A stretch of 64,000 nucleotides of DNA from a bacterium UBP14_UBA6098 (lineage in GTDB: Bacteria > UBP14 > UBA6098), in NCBI GenBank assembly GCA_002428525.1, contig DIWU01000026.1, positions 56,837 through 120,836 of the forward strand, written 5' to 3'. Below, piece by piece: positions 1-8,084 of this stretch; position 1 is the stretch's first letter; each line of letters starts with the position of its first letter. A program made the position numbers and the translations under genes. Below the pieces are notes generated by a model. It saw only the letters and a list, made by a program, of their open reading frames with translations. It ran no database searches and was not told the DNA's origin.

Positions 1-54
1 ATAAATATTGCTTATATTCGTTATGTGAAGACGCAAAACGGAGATGTTTTTTTG

Positions 55-591
55 ATGTTTCCCGATCGCAGATTTTTTCTGATTTGTTTAACGATCGGCT
101 TTTTATTTGTCGGTTGTTCCTCCAATTCCCAAGAATCCTCGAGCCCCTCAAATACGCGCGTTGCCGATCGCGTTATGTTCAACGCGGACATCGAGTTAAC
201 CCAAGCGGGCAAGCTCTCGGGACAGCTGAGTGCGGACAGCCTTCTGTTCTTCGACAAGGAGGACAGGATACTCGGCTTCGGCATCGAGGTCGATTTCTTC
301 GACGAGAAGGGCGAGTTCTCGGGGAACCTCTCGGCCGATTCGGGATGGATCGAGAATCGTAGTCAGCGTATTACTGTTTACGGCAATGTCTTCTTTTCCG
401 GCGCCGAGGGTGTTCAGCTTTGGACGGATTCATTGGCGTATTATCCGGAGATCACAAGAATTCGCACTATGGCCGGGGTCAAGATCGACAGAAACGGCGA
501 GTTCATCTTCGGCGGCGGTCTCGATTCCGATCTCGCATTCAAAGATATTCGGATAACACAAAATGTCAGCGGGAGGCTGAAGCAGGATTGA
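55..591 (+). CDS. lptC: LptC-like LPS export lipoprotein
   Basis: Probable inner-membrane-anchored bridge protein that takes LPS from the LptB2FG transporter towards LptA. The product (178 aa) starts with a lipoprotein-type signal (MFPDRRFFLICLTIGFLF then VGC, Cys21). It is followed by a beta-rich region of the LptC/OstA type with repeated patterns such as LSADS...GF and LSADSGWIENRS. I chose ATG 55 because it opens directly on the signal sequence; an upstream GTG at 25 would add ten polar residues. It overlaps lptB by four bases, which fits translational coupling and supports the LPS-export call. Sequence conservation in LptC is low, so the family call rests on size, signal, repeat pattern and the lptB neighbour. 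Confidence 0.75.
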   Translation: MFPDRRFFLICLTIGFLFVGCSSNSQESSSPSNTRVADRVMFNADIELTQAGKLSGQLSADSLLFFDKEDRILGFGIEVDFFDEKGEFSGNLSADSGWIENRSQRITVYGNVFFSGAEGVQLWTDSLAYYPEITRIRTMAGVKIDRNGEFIFGGGLDSDLAFKDIRITQNVSGRLKQD

Positions 592-1334
592 CGGAATTCT
601 CTGCAAATAACGATTCTATCCTTCGCGCCGAGGGGTTAGTCAAGATCTTCGGGAAGCGCAGGGTCGTGGACGGTCTATCGCTCGAGGTTAAAAGGGGCGA
701 GATCGTCGGCCTTCTCGGGCCTAACGGCGCCGGCAAGACCACAACTTTCTACATGATAGTCGGCCTTGTGCGCCCCGACGGCGGCGGGGTTTTCCTCGGG
801 GACACAAAGTTCGACAAGATGCCGATGTTTCGGCGCGCGCGGCTGGGAATTGGCTATCTTTCGCAAGAGCCCTCGGTCTTCCGAAAGCTGACTGTCGAGG
901 AGAATATTCAGGCGATACTCGAATTCACTAAGCTCGATAAAAAGGCGCAGAAGGAGCGCCTCGAGATGCTCCTTGCCGAGCTGAAGATCGGCCACCTTAG
1001 AGGACAAAAGGCCTACACCCTCTCCGGAGGGGAGCGCAGGCGTGTAGAGATCGCACGGGCGCTCGTCACGGAGCCGAAGTTTCTGCTACTTGACGAACCC
1101 TTCGCGGGAATCGACCCGATTGTCGTCGGCGATCTTCAGAATGTCGTTCGAGAGCTGGCGCAAAAGGGGCTTGGAATTTTAATTACCGACCACAATGTCA
1201 GCGAGGTTTTGAGGGTGGTTGATAGAGCCTATATCGTTTACGAGGGCAATATTCTCATCTCGGGGAAATCGGAGGAGCTGATGGCCGATCCGAAGGCGAG
1301 GGAGATTTACCTCGGGGAGAATTTCAGAGGTTAA
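588..1334 (+). CDS. lptB: LPS export ABC transporter ATPase LptB
   Basis: Cytoplasmic ATPase that powers extraction of LPS from the inner membrane with LptF/LptG. All ABC hallmarks are visible: Walker A GPNGAGKT at residues 44-51, Q-loop SQEPSVFRKLTVEEN, signature LSGGERRRVEIARAL, Walker B LLLDEPFAGIDP and H-loop ITDHN. Length (248 aa) is normal for LptB. The start is most likely TTG 588, overlapping the lptC stop and preceded by GGGAGG at 571-576. An open frame back to 420 would add about 55 residues without homology. rpoN begins two bases after the stop, the usual lptB-rpoN arrangement. Confidence 0.95.
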   Translation: MTEFSANNDSILRAEGLVKIFGKRRVVDGLSLEVKRGEIVGLLGPNGAGKTTTFYMIVGLVRPDGGGVFLGDTKFDKMPMFRRARLGIGYLSQEPSVFRKLTVEENIQAILEFTKLDKKAQKERLEMLLAELKIGHLRGQKAYTLSGGERRRVEIARALVTEPKFLLLDEPFAGIDPIVVGDLQNVVRELAQKGLGILITDHNVSEVLRVVDRAYIVYEGNILISGKSEELMADPKAREIYLGENFRG

Positions 1335-1335
1335 C

Positions 1336-2751
1336 ATGCCCGATATTCGCCTCGAACAGAAGCTCTCGCTGAAGCAGGTTTTGACCCCGCAACTGATTCA
1401 AAGCCTGCAACTTCTGCAGATCCCGAAATTGGAGCTCGAAACCGAGCTTCGAGCGGAACTGGAGCAGAATCCTGTTCTCGATATTGTGGAGGAAGAACCG
1501 ATCCATGAGGACGAGCGGACGAGCGAGCAGGAGATCGACCGCGATTTGGACGACTGGGATAAGTTCGCCGACGGTCTGAGCCTCTATGGGACACAGCTTC
1601 CCGAGAACGATCCCGACGCCGAGGAGATCGATCCCTATTTCGGGGTGAGCAACGAGCAGACGCTCAATGCGCACCTTATCGAGCAACTGTGTATCGCGGT
1701 GAAAACGCAACGCGGATATGAGATCGGCGAATTCATCATCGGCAACCTCGACGAGCGGGGCTTTTTGCCATTGAGCGACGAGGAACTCGCGGAAGCGCTC
1801 ATCGCGGACGGGGTTGTCGAGAATCCGGGGCTTGAAGAGATAGCCTTGCTTGTTTCGATTATACAGAGCTTTTCGCCCTCGGGAATTGCGGCGCGCGACC
1901 TTCGGGAATGCTTCCTGATTCAGTTGGCCGACCGCGGCAAAGAGGGCACGACGGCTTGGCGAATCGTCCACGACTTCTTCCCCGAGCTGACCTCGAAGAA
2001 CCTTCCGCAACTCGCCGATCTTCTCGACGCGACTATCGCGGAGCTCGAGGAGGCGATGAAGATACTCGGCGGGTTGAGCTTCTCCCCCGGCGCGGATTTT
2101 TCGGGGGTTTCCGTCGGAAGGATAGACCCCGATCTTATCGTCGAAAAGATTCAGGGGCGATGGACTGTGCGATACAACGGCGCGGGGATTCCCGAGCTGA
2201 GGATAAACAACACCTATCGCTCGATGCTCAAAAACCGTGACAGCCTCGATCGCGAGACCAAGCGCTTCCTTTCGAAAAAATTGAATTCCGCGCAGTGGTG
2301 GATCAAGGCCCTCGGCCAGCGCAAAGACACTATGGTTCGGACGATGCGGGCGATTTTGCACCACCAGTTCGCCTTCTTCGAGCAGGGGCCGACGAACCTG
2401 CTTCCGCTTAAGATGGAGGAGATCGCCGAGGAGGTGGATGTCCATCCGGCGACTATCAGCCGAGTGGTTCGGGACAAGTATGTCCAGACGCCCTTCGGGA
2501 TTTACGCGCTGAGGCACTTCTTCGGCGGCGGCCTCGCCACGGACACCGGCGAGGATATCGCCACGAACAATGTTAAGACGATAATCAAGGGGATTATCGA
2601 GGAGGAGGACACCGCCAAGCCCTTGGCCGACCAAAAGATCACCGAGATGCTCAACGAGCGCGGAATCCAGATCGCCAGAAGGACTGTGGCCAAGTATCGC
2701 GAGGAGTTGGGGGTTCCAACCGCAAGAATGAGGAAAAAGAAGAGAAGATGA
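1336..2751 (+). CDS. rpoN: RNA polymerase sigma-54 factor
   Basis: Alternative sigma factor that recognises -24/-12 promoters and needs AAA+ activators. The 471-residue product has the Gln/Leu-rich activator-interacting region I (LKQVLTPQLIQSLQLLQI near residues 13-30), an acidic region II, the core-binding domain, a helix-turn-helix (VHPATISRVVRDKYVQTP) and the RpoN box ARRTVAKYRE at about 447-456, followed by a basic tail. ATG 1336 sits two bases after lptB. No sigma-54 activator is encoded in the window, so its targets cannot be read here. The stop overlaps the lipA start by four bases (ATGA). Confidence 0.96.
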   Translation: MPDIRLEQKLSLKQVLTPQLIQSLQLLQIPKLELETELRAELEQNPVLDIVEEEPIHEDERTSEQEIDRDLDDWDKFADGLSLYGTQLPENDPDAEEIDPYFGVSNEQTLNAHLIEQLCIAVKTQRGYEIGEFIIGNLDERGFLPLSDEELAEALIADGVVENPGLEEIALLVSIIQSFSPSGIAARDLRECFLIQLADRGKEGTTAWRIVHDFFPELTSKNLPQLADLLDATIAELEEAMKILGGLSFSPGADFSGVSVGRIDPDLIVEKIQGRWTVRYNGAGIPELRINNTYRSMLKNRDSLDRETKRFLSKKLNSAQWWIKALGQRKDTMVRTMRAILHHQFAFFEQGPTNLLPLKMEEIAEEVDVHPATISRVVRDKYVQTPFGIYALRHFFGGGLATDTGEDIATNNVKTIIKGIIEEEDTAKPLADQKITEMLNERGIQIARRTVAKYREELGVPTARMRKKKRR

Positions 2752-3623
2752 GTATAACTAAGCCAAAATGGTTCGTTAGAGAGATTCGTTCGACCGAGGA
2801 TGGCAAGGTTGTGAGGCGCCTGCTCGATTCGCTCGAGCTGAACACTGTCTGCAGGGAGGCAAATTGCCCCAACCGCAATCTTTGCTATAACGACGGGACG
2901 GCGACCTTTCTCATTATGGGGAAACACTGCACGCGCGGATGCCGTTTTTGTAATATCGAACACGGCGAGCCTGAACCGTTGGACCCGACCGAGCCGAAGC
3001 GCCTCGCGGAGGCCGCGGCGGGGATGACGCTCGAGCATGTTGTCATCACCTCGGTGACCAGAGACGACCTCGCCGACGGCGGCGCCGGCCATTTCGCCGA
3101 GACTGTCGAATCGGTTCGTCGAGCTTTACCCTCGGCGTCTATCGAGGTTCTGATTCCGGATTTAGGGGGCTCGGCCGAGGCCCTAGAGGTCGTGCTCCGA
3201 TCGGCTCCGGATATAATGAATCACAACATCGAGACGGTCGAAGAGCTATATCCCGCTGTTCGCCTTGGCGCCGACTACGGCCGTTCGCTGGGGGTTTTAG
3301 AGCGCTCCTCGAAAAGCGGTTTCATCACGAAGAGTGGAATGATGCTCGGTCTCGGCGAGGATTACGGCCAGATCGAGAGGGCTTTCGAGGACCTTGCCGA
3401 TGCAGGGATTAATATATTGACACTGGGGCAATACCTTGCCCCGACGAAGAATCACTTCCCCGTTAAACGCTATCTTCCGCCGGAGGAATTCGACTCGATA
3501 GCGGTGATGGCCCGGAAATACGGCATCGAAGAGGTTGTAGCCGGGCCGCTGGTTAGAAGTTCATTCCGCGCCAAGGAGGCGTTCGGGAAAGTGCTCGAAA
3601 TTAAAAGACTCACCAATGTTTAA
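2748..3623 (+). CDS. lipA: Lipoyl synthase (radical SAM)
   Basis: Inserts two sulfurs into protein-bound octanoyl groups to make lipoyl cofactors for 2-oxoacid dehydrogenases and glycine cleavage. Both cluster motifs are present: the auxiliary CREANCPNRNLC (Cys35, 40, 46) and the radical-SAM CTRGCRFC (Cys61, 65, 68). The C-terminal RSSFRA carries the serine that ligates the auxiliary cluster. Length (291 aa) is typical. It overlaps rpoN by ATGA and is followed 15 bases later by hpf, so it sits inside the rpoN-hpf-hprK block, where it is not normally found. No lipB or lplA is in the window. Confidence 0.95.
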   Translation: MSITKPKWFVREIRSTEDGKVVRRLLDSLELNTVCREANCPNRNLCYNDGTATFLIMGKHCTRGCRFCNIEHGEPEPLDPTEPKRLAEAAAGMTLEHVVITSVTRDDLADGGAGHFAETVESVRRALPSASIEVLIPDLGGSAEALEVVLRSAPDIMNHNIETVEELYPAVRLGADYGRSLGVLERSSKSGFITKSGMMLGLGEDYGQIERAFEDLADAGINILTLGQYLAPTKNHFPVKRYLPPEEFDSIAVMARKYGIEEVVAGPLVRSSFRAKEAFGKVLEIKRLTNV

Positions 3624-3638
3624 CTAAGGAGGAGACCG

Positions 3639-3998
3639 ATGGAGTTCCGTATCACCGGCAGACATTTGGATCTAACCACGGAGATCAAGGACTACGCAGA
3701 ATCCGCTGTTTCAACCCTAACACGCTATTTCGATAAGATAATCGACTCGCACCTCGTTCTCGAGATCGAGAAGCACAGGAAACGGGCGGAGCTTACGCTC
3801 GGTGTTTATGGCCAGCAGTTGATATCGCGAGCCGAGACGGACGATTTATATATCAGCATCGACGAGGCTGTTGACAAGATGCAGAGGCAACTTAAGAAAT
3901 ATAACGAAAAATTCAAAGAGCATCGCGGCCTGAGCGAGGAAGAGAAGATCAACCTCGCGGCTAAGATTCAGGATGAATTCATCGAAGGGCAACAGTAG
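3639..3998 (+). CDS. hpf: Ribosome hibernation promoting factor (short HPF/RaiA family)
   Basis: Binds the 30S decoding and mRNA channel in slow growth, blocking translation and promoting inactive ribosomes. The 119-residue product shows the beta-alpha-beta-beta-beta-alpha pattern of the family: MEFRITGRHLDLTTEIKDY, then ILEIEKHRK-like strands, and the basic helix DEAVDKMQRQLKKYNEKFKEH. It is the short form without the C-terminal dimerisation domain of long HPF. A good RBS (AAGGAGG) precedes ATG 3639. Position between rpoN and hprK is the conserved place for this gene. Confidence 0.9.
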   Translation: MEFRITGRHLDLTTEIKDYAESAVSTLTRYFDKIIDSHLVLEIEKHRKRAELTLGVYGQQLISRAETDDLYISIDEAVDKMQRQLKKYNEKFKEHRGLSEEEKINLAAKIQDEFIEGQQ

Positions 3999-4004
3999 GC
4001 TTTA

Positions 4005-4973
4005 ATGGGCGAGATGACTGTCAACCGCTTCTTCGAACAGAAGAAGGAGAAGTTAATGCTCTCGCTGGTTGCCGGCGAATCCGGCCTCGGAAGACGAATT
4101 CTGAGGCCGGTAGTCCAGCGGCCGGCTTTTCTTTTGGCGGGATACATCGAGGGGTTCGCCGAAAAGAGGCTTCAAATCCTCGGGAAATCGGAGATGGCCT
4201 TCCTCGACAGCCGACCGCCCGAGGAGGCGGAGGCCAGTTTCGCGAGGCTGGCGGATTTCCCTATTCCGGGCGTGATAATCTCGCGCGGAATGCATCCGCA
4301 GGATTATATGATCCGAATTGCGGATGATAAGGGTCTTCCGCTTATTGTTTCCGGTTTGAGCACCGACGAGCTTTTCAACCAGATCACGGTTTACTTGGAT
4401 CTTTGTTTCTCGCCGCAGATCACTATCCATGCGACGATGATGGATGTTTACGGTGTAGGCATTTTATACACCGGTCCGGCGGGTATCGGTAAATCCGAAT
4501 GCGCGCTCGATCTTGTCGAGCGTGGTCACAGGCTCATCGCCGACGATGTTGTCACGCTTCGAAGGCATGCGGGGCAGGTTCTGATCGCCACCGGATCGCC
4601 GGAGGCCGGGCATCATATCGAGATTCGGGGGGTCGGTATCGTCGATATCGAGCGTTTGTTCGGTGTTCGTGCGATACGAATCCAGAAGCGAGTCGAGCTG
4701 GAGGTTCATCTCGAGCTTTGGGACGATATTAAGGATTACGAGCGACTCGGCCTCGAGGACACGAATACGACCTACCTCGGGGTTCAAATTCCGAAGCTGA
4801 CCGTGCCGATCTCGCCGGGGAAGAATATTACCGCGATCAGCGAGGTGGTGGCGATGAACCATATGCTGAAGGTTTACGGCCATCATCCGGCTAGGGAGTT
4901 CGTGGCGCGCCTTCAGGAGATGATGAAGCGAAAAGAAAACCTTAACCAGTATCTCGAGTCTGACTTCGAGTAG
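4005..4973 (+). CDS. hprK: HPr kinase/phosphorylase
   Basis: Phosphorylates and dephosphorylates the regulatory serine of HPr-type phosphocarriers, linking carbon state to regulation. The C-terminal half has the P-loop GPAGIGKSE at about 156-164, followed by ALDLVERGHRLIADDVV, and the family signature EIRGVGIVDIERLFGVRAIR. The N-terminal half matches the HprK sensory domain (VVQRPAFLLAGYIEGF, VIISRGM). Length 322 aa is normal. ATG 4005 and ATG 4014 are both possible. HPr and EI are not in the window, but a PtsN-like IIA lies at 31.6 kb, suggesting a regulatory rather than sugar-importing PTS. Confidence 0.93.
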   Translation: MGEMTVNRFFEQKKEKLMLSLVAGESGLGRRILRPVVQRPAFLLAGYIEGFAEKRLQILGKSEMAFLDSRPPEEAEASFARLADFPIPGVIISRGMHPQDYMIRIADDKGLPLIVSGLSTDELFNQITVYLDLCFSPQITIHATMMDVYGVGILYTGPAGIGKSECALDLVERGHRLIADDVVTLRRHAGQVLIATGSPEAGHHIEIRGVGIVDIERLFGVRAIRIQKRVELEVHLELWDDIKDYERLGLEDTNTTYLGVQIPKLTVPISPGKNITAISEVVAMNHMLKVYGHHPAREFVARLQEMMKRKENLNQYLESDFE

Positions 4974-5005
4974 CGGCGATTAGCTGGTTTGTAAGACTGA
5001 GATCG

Positions 5006-5800
5006 ATGAAAGGCTCGATTATTTCGAGGTTTTATTTTTATATTTTCTTCGTTTTATATCTCGGGATGTTTGCGACCGCGACGCTTGGGGCCTCTATTTC
5101 CGCGACCGGCGGCGCGGAGCTTTTGGGTGTCCCGCTTGGCAGGGATTCGCTTTATGAGACCTCGATTGCCGGTATCAACTCATCCGACGAGCAAGCTACA
5201 TTTAGGATAAGCATAGCCCCGAACGAAGAGCGGTTTTACGAGCCTCTACGTGAATTGGACTGGCTTATCCCCTTTCCGGACACGGTCTCTGCCGCGCCCG
5301 GGGGCCGAACGCCGGCGGTAGCGCTTATCACGAGATTCCCTGACGACCAGTATTTGCGCAATCGAAGATTTTCCGCGTCGGCTATAGTTCAGCAGGCGGC
5401 GGAGGGCATGATCTCTTTGGGTGTGGCTCTGAAGATTCGTATCGAGACGGAGTCGAGCCGCGAGATCCCCGAGGTTATATATCCGAAGAGGCTGTCGCTT
5501 TTCCCTGCCGGTCTCGAGATGCGGGAGGATATCGATTCGGTATGGTTGGTCAACGCCTCGGAGACTACCGACACAGTGGAGGTTTATTGGTCTAAAAGCC
5601 TTTCGAGGAGGGTTAATTCCGGCGAAGTTAAAATTTTTAAAAAAATATTCTTGTGGGAATTACCTGCGGATATTATATTTTTGGAACCGGGTCAGGGCGA
5701 ATGGCTTTTTATCTCAAAAAAGGAAAAAGATTTTGTTTTGAAAGGTTATATTGTTTGCATTGGAAAAAAGAATTCGTTATATTGTAGGATAGGGGATTAA
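5006..5800 (+). CDS. Exported protein, possible Ig-like/PapD-like chaperone fold
   Basis: I do not recognise a named family with confidence. The 264-residue product has a signal sequence (FYFYIFFVLYLGMFATATLGA) and then a pattern reminiscent of PapD-like or DUF916-like Ig domains: an INSSDEQATFRISIAP strand pair, WLIPFPDTVSAAPGGRTPAVALI, and PDDQYLRNRRFSASAIVQ followed by LGVALKIRIE. No transmembrane tail is evident. It lies 32 bases after hprK and 18 bases before the next exported protein, so it may be co-expressed with the latter, for example as its assembly partner. That role is inference only. Confidence 0.6.
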   Translation: MKGSIISRFYFYIFFVLYLGMFATATLGASISATGGAELLGVPLGRDSLYETSIAGINSSDEQATFRISIAPNEERFYEPLRELDWLIPFPDTVSAAPGGRTPAVALITRFPDDQYLRNRRFSASAIVQQAAEGMISLGVALKIRIETESSREIPEVIYPKRLSLFPAGLEMREDIDSVWLVNASETTDTVEVYWSKSLSRRVNSGEVKIFKKIFLWELPADIIFLEPGQGEWLFISKKEKDFVLKGYIVCIGKKNSLYCRIGD

Positions 5801-5833
5801 TTTAACAGTAATAAACGGGTGAGTGTGAACCCT

Positions 5834-6538
5834 ATGATTGAAATCAAGTTAAGACAACTAGTTATTGTTCTGATATTGACTCTATCCACACTGCTCTTCA
5901 GCGCCAGTCAGCGCTTGGGCACGAGCGAGGATTTCTCGATGTTGACCACCGATCCGAGCGGCGGCGGCCCGGGCGATCCGGGATTTGTTTACAGTGTTTT
6001 CTCGATGTGCCCGCTTCGCTTGGAGCTGATAGACCCCACGGACACGGTTTGGAATGTCAACTACGGCTCGGCGTGCTGGGGCTGTTATGCTATGAACGAC
6101 ACGGGGTTCGCGTTCAGGAACACCGGTTGTATCGGCGCGAATATCAAGCTCGCGGTCGAGTGCGATGTTTGGAAAACGAGCACGGTTCCACCGCCGCTTC
6201 CGGGACACAACAAATTCCTCCTTTGGGCGTTGGCGGTCCCCTCTTGGCACGGTGCATACCATATTGACAATTTTTGGTTGGACTACGACACAAACCGCAC
6301 GGTCTGTTTGGTGGATTCAGTTCCCAATTATCAAAAAATAACTACGAATAGGTTTTATAATCCAGCGGCAGATTACATCCCTTGGCTTGTCCCCCCGATG
6401 GACGCCACAGGGATGAATCTCCATCCGGGCAGAAATTTTATATTATTGCTCTTGCTTCAAAGCCCGAACTCGATCGACTCTGAAGATACAAACGCAACGA
6501 TTATCCTCCATGTCGTCGCAGAGCCGATAGGAGGTTGA
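5834..6538 (+). CDS. Exported protein resembling the C-terminal domain of the two giant proteins
   Basis: Secreted protein of 234 aa from ATG 5834 (an in-frame GTG at 5819 adds five residues). After the signal sequence (LVIVLILTLSTLLFSASQ) the body resembles, by eye, the last ~150 residues of the giants at 36.2 and 43.1 kb. Shared elements in order: VWNVNYG versus VWNLG/IWDIG, FAFRNTGCIG versus ITVRNIGNIA/VFENMGNVP, a Trp about 15 residues on, GHNKFLLW versus GTNKFALY, and NLHPGRNFILLLLLQSPNS versus NLWLQTHTP/IWMQFLSPSS before a beta-rich end (IILHVVAEP). It carries several Cys residues (Cys at CPLR, CWGC, TGCIG, ECD) that could form disulfides. Function unknown. Confidence 0.7.
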   Translation: MIEIKLRQLVIVLILTLSTLLFSASQRLGTSEDFSMLTTDPSGGGPGDPGFVYSVFSMCPLRLELIDPTDTVWNVNYGSACWGCYAMNDTGFAFRNTGCIGANIKLAVECDVWKTSTVPPPLPGHNKFLLWALAVPSWHGAYHIDNFWLDYDTNRTVCLVDSVPNYQKITTNRFYNPAADYIPWLVPPMDATGMNLHPGRNFILLLLLQSPNSIDSEDTNATIILHVVAEPIGG

Positions 6539-6571
6539 TACAAAATTTTTTTCATTATTGATAAATATTAC

Positions 6572-6600
6572 TTGACTGAAGAAATCATTGGTCTTATTTT
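6572..6600 (+). promoter_or_regulatory. Candidate sigma-70-type promoter
   Basis: TTGACT at 6572-6577 and TATTTT at 6595-6600 are separated by 17 bases, in an AT-rich gap just upstream of the exported protein that starts at 6677. A strong Shine-Dalgarno (AAAGGAGGTC) follows at about 6658-6667. Confidence 0.5.
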
Positions 6601-6676
6601 ATTAAAAAGATGGGGATATTATAAAGTATAAGAAATATCTATATATCCTTGCCACCTTAAAGGAGGTCTTAGAGGT

Positions 6677-8035
6677 ATGAAAGCCATGAGAAAGATTTGG
6701 GCAATAACATTAGTAGCTATTGCGCTCTTATGCGCGATTCCTGCTATCGCACAAGTGGCTGTGAGGGAAGTCATGGATACGAGAACCGAGACTCCGGTCA
6801 CTCCAAGCCGTCCCGATGTTACGCCGCTCGATTCGAGGCCGAGCGCACCGGTTGTTATGCCGGCTGAAGCCGCGGCTCCTGTTCGCGCCTTCTTCGATGG
6901 AGGTGGCGATCCGGTTCCACCGATTCCCGGCTCGGCCATGGACACCGATTCCCGCGACATCTATATTTATGTCACTCTTCTGGCCCCGGACGGCCCCCCG
7001 CCCCCGGATTTCACGGGAGAAAATGGGATAATCTCGAAGAACTGCACACCGGGAACTCAGAATGTCGAATTCAAGGCCGACCTCGGCCCTGTCGGTTACT
7101 ACGGTGATTATTTCAATGTGTATCGTGATACGATTCCCTTGTTCTTTATGTCTCAGCTTCGGACAGCACCTGCTACCCGCAACCTGATCGGGATGACCGA
7201 GACTCGTTTCTTCACGGACGATTTCCGCGGCTCTCCCACCCTTCCGGACACGCTTTGGCAACACTATCCGAGCATGAGCAAGGGCGTTTGCGACACCTTG
7301 GTTAATCTGTTCTATGTCTTCACGACAGTTGACACCGGCTCTTCCGCTCCGGACGGCTATTCGGAGTCGTATTATCCGAGTGTCTGTCTTGCCGAGTATG
7401 ATCAACCGATCTACGCTCATCCCACCTATGGAACAACCAACTATTGGTCGATACCTAACTACGATACACGCTTCGATTTCTGTGATGATCTTTACGCTAT
7501 CGGTATTCGCCAAGTGATGGAATGGGATGCGAATTCTCAGGTTCCTGTCGCAGTTGGAATTTACAACACTACGTTGTCCCGTTGGTTGCCGAATGGGGCT
7601 TTAAAGGTCGGCCATGTTTACCAAGTTAGTGGAAACTATGCCGCAATGGTAGCTCGTGACGAGGATTATACATATTTCCAGACATACCTTCCCGGGCACG
7701 TTCCTTCCACTGATACTACCTTTGTTATGGAATACAGTTCCTTATACGGTGGCCGGAATATCATCATGCTTCCATTCAAGACTTCCATTGTCGAGGGAAT
7801 CACTAACAGAGCCAGTCTTGTTACTTCGATAGAGGAAGCTGGATCAATGGACGGTATTGAGCTTTATAGAATTGATAAATGGGATGGCGCGGCGTTTATC
7901 TGGAATACAATCGCTTTGAAAATCACACCGACCTTATGGAATGCAAACCCTGTTCTTAAAGCGGGAAGGGTTTACCGTATTTGGCTTAGGACATCGACAG
8001 TGCCCGAGGCTGAATTCACTTGGCCGGTATTGTAG
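6677..8035 (+). CDS. Exported multidomain protein, Pro-rich linker and FN3-like region
   Basis: Secreted protein of 452 aa of unknown function. Signal sequence MRKIWAITLVAIALLCAIPAIAQ; a Pro/Ala-rich low-complexity linker to about residue 95; then beta-rich modules. The stretch ending NLFYVFTTVD is typical of an FN3-like domain. Two related modules follow: IGIRQVMEWDANSQVPVAV... LKVGHVYQVSGNY and GIELYRIDKWDGAAFIWNT... LKAGRVYRIWLRT, each ending in an (L)KxGxVY motif, which suggests an internal duplication. The end is abrupt with no sorting domain or membrane anchor. ATG 6677 follows a strong RBS; ATG 6686 is also possible. Next gene is another exported protein 49 bases on. Confidence 0.75.
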   Translation: MKAMRKIWAITLVAIALLCAIPAIAQVAVREVMDTRTETPVTPSRPDVTPLDSRPSAPVVMPAEAAAPVRAFFDGGGDPVPPIPGSAMDTDSRDIYIYVTLLAPDGPPPPDFTGENGIISKNCTPGTQNVEFKADLGPVGYYGDYFNVYRDTIPLFFMSQLRTAPATRNLIGMTETRFFTDDFRGSPTLPDTLWQHYPSMSKGVCDTLVNLFYVFTTVDTGSSAPDGYSESYYPSVCLAEYDQPIYAHPTYGTTNYWSIPNYDTRFDFCDDLYAIGIRQVMEWDANSQVPVAVGIYNTTLSRWLPNGALKVGHVYQVSGNYAAMVARDEDYTYFQTYLPGHVPSTDTTFVMEYSSLYGGRNIIMLPFKTSIVEGITNRASLVTSIEEAGSMDGIELYRIDKWDGAAFIWNTIALKITPTLWNANPVLKAGRVYRIWLRTSTVPEAEFTWPVL

Positions 8036-8084
8036 TAATTAGGAAAACATAACATTTAAAAATTAACGGAGGAATTGAGGAATA

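Noticed and set aside
1324..2634. 436-codon open frame on the minus strand
   Set aside because: It lies wholly opposite rpoN, whose protein is fully recognisable; the antisense product has no domain features.
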